6,339 nucleotides of DNA from Lachnospiraceae bacterium (lineage in GTDB: Bacteria > Bacillota_A > Clostridia > Lachnospirales > Lachnospiraceae), in NCBI GenBank assembly GCA_017958935.1, contig JAGDBR010000023.1:1-6339 (forward strand). The letters are read 5' to 3'. Positions 4,892-6,339 of this stretch are shown here, piece by piece. The notes beneath the pieces are model-generated. The model saw only the letters and a program-made list of their open reading frames with translations, did not search any database and was not told the origin of the DNA. Numbering within the stretch: the stretch's first letter is position 1; the number at the start of each line of letters is the position of its first letter. A program made the position numbers and the translations under genes.

Positions 4892-6334
4892 TTGAATACG
4901 GCAGAAGAACGACAAGAGCAAAAAGAAGAACTGAACCGCTTCTGGCAGATGGTGGGCATCACGGTCTTTTCCGTCCTGATGGTCTCGGGGATGATCATCG
5001 GCTTCCTGACTTTCTTACGTCCGAAGACCTCGGAGATCGAGAAGCGGACGCTGACCGAGTTCCCGGAGTTTTCCGTTTCCTCCTTTGTGGAAGGCGACTT
5101 CACGTCGGGGCTCAGCACCTGGTACGCGGACACGTATCCGATGCGGGACAGCCTTTTATCGGCAGGGCAGAACTTCAAACTCCTCTACGGTTTCAAGCGG
5201 AACAGCGTGACGAACGTCGCGAACGGCGACGACATTCCGGACGTGCCGGATCTTCCGACAAAGCCGGTCGCGCCGGAGACGGACGCGCCGGAGGAAACGA
5301 CCGGAGCGCCTGAAACGCAGGCTCCGGAAACGACGGCGGACGCGACGAACGCGCCGGAAACGAAAACGCCGGAGACGCTCGATCCGAACGAGCTCGGCAA
5401 GGAAGGGCAGGACATCGCGAAGATGAATCCGCAGGAAGCGGGCGGCGTGAACGTCCTGAAACTCGTCGGCTACTGCGTTTACGGCTTCAATCTGAATGCG
5501 GCGAACCGCTACGCGGAAGCGGTCGCGACCGCGGCGAACGCATTGAAAGGCAGCAACGTCAAGGTCTATGAACTGCTGATCCCGAACAACTCCGGCGTCA
5601 TGCTGGATGAGGCGACCCGGAAAGCCTGGAACCTTTCCGATGAAGCAAAGGTCATCCGGTACTACACCTCGAAGACCCTGGAACTTTCGCCGGACGTCAT
5701 CTGCGTCCCGGTGCTGGACACGCTCCGGTCGCACAATTCCGAATACCTTTACTTCTACACCGATCATCACTGGACGGCGCTCGGCGCGTATTACGCCTAC
5801 GTTGAGCTCTGCAAGGCGATGGGGGTCACGGCGAACCGGCTCGCCGATTATCAAACGGAAGTGACGAAGGGATTCCTCGGCAGCTATTACAATACGAACG
5901 GCCTCACGCAGCTCGGCGCGAATCCCGACACGATCACGTCCTACGTGCCGCTGACCACGAATGAATTCGTCTTTTATGACGCGTATTTGAAGACGGAGCG
6001 GACGGGCAAGATCATCCGCAACATGTCCGGGTTCGACAGCAAATACGGCTACATGGGTTTCATTTACGGCGACAACCCGTACAGCATCGTGCATAACCCC
6101 AACGTGAAGAACGGGAAGACCGCGGTGCTCGTGAAGGAATCCTTCGGCAACTGCTTCGCGCCGTTCCTCGCCGATCATTATGAGACGCTTTACATCATCG
6201 ATTACCGCGATTACAAGGAGAGCATTCCGAAGCTTGTGAAGGAGACCGGCGCCGTCGACCTCATTTTCGTCAACAACCTCGAAGCCCTTTCCAGCGCGAG
6301 CACGATGGACGTCCTGTACAGCCTCTGCAGATGA
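4892..6334 (+). CDS. DHHW-family membrane-anchored protein, AlgX/AlgJ-like acyltransferase partner
   Basis: This is a 480-residue protein with a short charged cytoplasmic tail (1-19), one transmembrane anchor (about 20-42) and a large extracellular part. After the anchor, KRTLTEFPEFSVSSFVEGDF, then a Tyr-Ala-Asp-Thr-Tyr-Pro-Met-Arg-Asp segment, are typical of DHHW and AlgJ/AlgX-like proteins. A Pro/Glu/Thr-rich linker (115-164) interrupts the domain. The eponymous DHHW is at 291-294 in YTDHHWTALGAYYAY, equivalent to the Asp-x-His motif of AlgX/AlgJ. Ser417 in VLVKESFGNCFAPFL is the probable nucleophile, giving the Ser-Asp-His set of a permuted SGNH fold. By analogy it transfers acyl groups delivered by the MBOAT protein to an extracellular glycan. 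TTG 4892 is chosen because GAGG precedes it and it lies beyond the MBOAT stop; GTG 4823 would overlap that gene by 38 nt. The family is clear; activity and acceptor are inferred. Confidence 0.88.
   Translation: MNTAEERQEQKEELNRFWQMVGITVFSVLMVSGMIIGFLTFLRPKTSEIEKRTLTEFPEFSVSSFVEGDFTSGLSTWYADTYPMRDSLLSAGQNFKLLYGFKRNSVTNVANGDDIPDVPDLPTKPVAPETDAPEETTGAPETQAPETTADATNAPETKTPETLDPNELGKEGQDIAKMNPQEAGGVNVLKLVGYCVYGFNLNAANRYAEAVATAANALKGSNVKVYELLIPNNSGVMLDEATRKAWNLSDEAKVIRYYTSKTLELSPDVICVPVLDTLRSHNSEYLYFYTDHHWTALGAYYAYVELCKAMGVTANRLADYQTEVTKGFLGSYYNTNGLTQLGANPDTITSYVPLTTNEFVFYDAYLKTERTGKIIRNMSGFDSKYGYMGFIYGDNPYSIVHNPNVKNGKTAVLVKESFGNCFAPFLADHYETLYIIDYRDYKESIPKLVKETGAVDLIFVNNLEALSSASTMDVLYSLCR
5234..5383 (+). 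repeat. Pro/Glu/Thr-rich linker with degenerate APET repeats
   Basis: Residues 115-164 of the DHHW protein contain repeated APET-like units (PETDAPEE, GAPETQAPETT, NAPETKTPET). The DNA shows degenerate GCGCCGGAAACG units. This is probably a flexible extracellular spacer inserted between the membrane-proximal part and the catalytic core, and a possible O-glycosylation target. It resembles the acidic linker of the first hydrolase in composition, though not in exact sequence. Confidence 0.75.
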
Positions 6335-6339
6335 TCGCC
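6331..6339 (+). CDS. Possible start of a further operon gene (ATGA overlap)
   Basis: The stop codon of the DHHW gene (TGA 6332-6334) overlaps an ATG at 6331-6333 in the classic ATGA arrangement, so a coupled gene could begin here (Met-Ile-Ala...). Only three codons are visible and there is no clear Shine-Dalgarno sequence ahead, so this could be chance. Confidence 0.2.

Noticed and set aside
3784..5178. 464-codon open frame on the minus strand
   Set aside because: It is antisense to the MBOAT gene, which has intact family motifs, and crosses into the next gene. Its product is a charged, low-complexity sequence with no membrane or catalytic pattern.
5156..6178. 340-codon open frame on the minus strand
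   Set aside because: It is antisense to the DHHW gene. It contains long Arg/Val/Phe runs that mirror the APET linker codons and has no family signature.
1..6339. CRISPR array, tRNA/rRNA genes, insertion sequences or attachment sites
   Set aside because: No regularly spaced repeats, RNA gene signatures, transposase motifs or terminal inverted repeats were seen on either strand.

Overview
The window looks like chromosomal DNA of a Gram-positive bacterium, most likely a GC-rich member of the Clostridia (Bacillota). The evidence is indirect: secreted proteins with SH3b and NlpC/P60 domains, Thr/Glu/Pro-rich linkers of the kind common in clostridial surface proteins, an MBOAT plus DHHW-protein pair, a consensus housekeeping promoter, and a GC-rich coding sequence with AT-rich intergenic DNA. 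I cannot name a genus. All supported genes lie on the + strand.

Layout. Bases 1-356 are the 3' end of a lipoate-protein ligase gene. Bases 357-490 are an AT-rich gap holding a near-perfect promoter (TTGACA, 17 bp spacer, TATAGT, with an extended -10 TG), a short direct repeat, and a possible WalR-like box on the opposite strand. Four genes follow in one direction with short gaps (57, 23 and 31 nt) and no convincing terminator between them, so they probably form one operon. They encode: (i) a secreted SH3b-helical-coiled-coil-NlpC/P60 peptidase (491-2104); (ii) a shorter secreted paralogue without the coiled coil (2162-3394); (iii) an AlgI-type MBOAT O-acyltransferase (3418-4860); and (iv) a membrane-anchored DHHW-family protein with AlgX/AlgJ-like catalytic motifs (4892-6334). 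A 9-bp perfect hairpin lies between (i) and (ii). The last gene ends in ATGA, so another gene may begin at 6331.

How the genes may work together. The MBOAT protein would pass an acyl (probably acetyl) group across the membrane, and the DHHW protein would transfer it to an extracellular polymer. The two NlpC/P60 enzymes would cut peptidoglycan stem peptides. A shared promoter suggests a cell-envelope unit that couples wall cleavage to O-acetylation of a wall or capsule polymer. The families are recognised from clear motifs. The coupling and the acceptor polymer are inference.

The most unusual points are the tandem pair of hydrolases with a shared helical region I do not recognise, the roughly 100-residue Ala/Glu coiled coil present in only one copy, and the physical linkage of these hydrolases to an acyl-transfer module.
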